Source: Synechococcales cyanobacterium PMM_0073 (GTDB lineage: Bacteria; Cyanobacteriota; Cyanobacteriia; Elainellales; Elainellaceae). Taken from it: a stretch of DNA of 6,199 nt. Of the stretch, positions 5,499 through 6,199 are shown piece after piece. The notes beneath the pieces were generated by a model. That model was not told the origin of the DNA. It searched no databases and was given only the letters and a program-made list of their open reading frames with translations. Every line of letters begins with the position of its first letter. The stretch's first letter is position 1. The position numbers were made by a program, and so were the translations under genes. The DNA lies in contig CASBQH010000398.1 in the NCBI GenBank assembly GCA_949127695.1, positions 1 through 6,199 on the forward strand. The letters are read 5' to 3'.

Positions 5499-5504
5499 TA
5501 GAAT
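5499..5504 (+). promoter_or_regulatory. candidate -10 box for clpP
   Basis: TAGAAT matches TATAAT at five of six positions and would put a transcription start near 5511, about 28 nt before the clpP ATG. TTGTTA (5471-5476) resembles a -35 box but is 22 bp away, too far for a normal sigma-70 promoter. The translation signal is modest: GAGAAG (5528-5533), 5 nt before the start. Confidence 0.35.
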
Positions 5505-5538
5505 TAGAGAACTTAAGGCAAATACGCGAGAAGACTGC

Positions 5539-6150
5539 ATGATTCCTACCGTTATTGAGCAATCAGGTCGAGGCGAACGCGCCTTTGACATTTACTCTCG
5601 CCTGCTGCGGGAGCGGATCATTTTCTTATCTGAAGTCGTGGATTCTGACATGGCTAACCGGATTGTGGCGCAGATGCTGTTCTTAGAGGCCGAAGATCCT
5701 GAGAAAGATATCTATCTCTACATTAATTCTCCGGGCGGTTCGGTCACGGCGGGCTTAGGGATCTATGACACGATGAATCATATTCGGCCTCAGGTCTGCA
5801 CCATTTGCTATGGGTTGGCGGCAAGCATGGGCGCTTTTCTGCTCAGCGCTGGCGCTAAAGGCAAGCGGATGAGCTTGCAGCATTCGCGAATTATGATTCA
5901 CCAGCCTTCGGGCGGCGCGCAGGGACAGGCTTCAGATATTGAAATTCAGGCCAAAGAAATTCTATACCTGAAGAAGCAGCTGAACCAAGCGCTAGCTGAC
6001 CACACGAATCAGCCGCTAGAGCGAATTGAGCGTGACACCGAGCGCGACTTTTTCATGTCGGCTCAAGAAGCTATGGCCTATGGCTTGATTGATCAGGTAA
6101 TTGATCGCCAAGCAGTCGGTAGTCGGCCTGAGATGGCAGCTGTTAGCTAA
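5539..6150 (+). CDS. clpP: ATP-dependent Clp protease proteolytic subunit
   Basis: ClpP forms the two-ring serine protease core that degrades proteins fed by the Clp ATPases (ClpC or ClpX in cyanobacteria). The 203-residue product carries the full catalytic triad: S96 in [10 protein letters not shown]121 in MIHQPSGG and D170 in ERDTERDFF. It is therefore an active ClpP and not the inactive ClpR paralogue. The oxyanion-region motif INSPGGSV (62-69) is present, and the N-terminus (MIPTVIEQ then [20 protein letters not shown]) is typical. Length is normal, with a short variable tail after about 190. Cyanobacteria carry several clpP paralogues, some next to clpX, tig or clpR. None of these is visible here, and the 49 bp after the stop hold no gene start, so I cannot say which paralogue this is. 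Confidence 0.97.
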   Translation: MIPTVIEQSGRGERAFDIYSRLLRERIIFLSEVVDSDMANRIVAQMLFLEAEDPEKDIYLYINSPGGSVTAGLGIYDTMNHIRPQVCTICYGLAASMGAFLLSAGAKGKRMSLQHSRIMIHQPSGGAQGQASDIEIQAKEILYLKKQLNQALADHTNQPLERIERDTERDFFMSAQEAMAYGLIDQVIDRQAVGSRPEMAAVS

Positions 6151-6199
6151 TAGCGAGCTAGGCAGAGGCGCTCAAGTCTAGAGGATCTAATTTCAAAAA

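Noticed and set aside
1..6199. HIP1 octamer, CRISPR array, tRNA, IS ends or prophage signs
   Set aside because: I looked on both strands and found none. Lack of HIP1 is not informative in 6 kb because its density varies widely among cyanobacteria.
6145..6199. Terminator after clpP
   Set aside because: TAGCT and AGCTA near the stop can pair over 7 bases, but the stem is short and no T-run follows; the window ends too soon to judge.

Overview
This window is ordinary chromosomal core DNA from a cyanobacterium. The clearest markers are psbO, the extrinsic manganese-stabilising protein of photosystem II, and a group 3 sigma factor of the cyanobacterial SigF type. The PsbO form, with a Cys in a lipobox-like signal and a TYEEVRGTGIANTCPQL-type N-terminus, resembles filamentous cyanobacteria more than marine picocyanobacteria, but this is from memory of the family and not a search. 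Base composition is moderately GC-rich. I found no copy of the HIP1 octamer GCGATCGC. There is no sign of a phage, insertion sequence, CRISPR array, rRNA or tRNA.

Layout from left to right. Bases 2-106 may hold the tail of a plus-strand gene entering from outside. A minus-strand pair follows: a cysteine-synthase-family PLP enzyme (442-1422) and, 6 bp downstream of its stop, a small thioredoxin-like [2Fe-2S] ferredoxin (163-435). A 180 bp divergent spacer separates them from aroC, chorismate synthase (1603-2691, plus). aroC converges on sigF (2697-3473, minus) with only 5 bp between the stops. A small unrecognised plus-strand gene (3541-3810) diverges from sigF and converges on psbO (3870-4700, minus). 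A strong rho-independent terminator for psbO lies between those two. Upstream of psbO are a good Shine-Dalgarno site and a cluster of 11-12 bp tandem repeats. After a 324 bp divergent spacer come a small, mostly helical protein of unknown function (5025-5417, plus) and clpP (5539-6150, plus).

The genes serve separate housekeeping roles: sulfur assimilation, the shikimate pathway, transcription, oxygen evolution and proteolysis. Strand changes at almost every gene suggest mostly single-gene transcription units. The exception is the tightly spaced cysteine synthase-ferredoxin pair. I see no new multi-gene system. The most interesting items are the helically spaced repeats upstream of psbO, the PsbO lipobox, the enzyme-ferredoxin coupling, the tight aroC/sigF convergence and the two unrecognised small genes.
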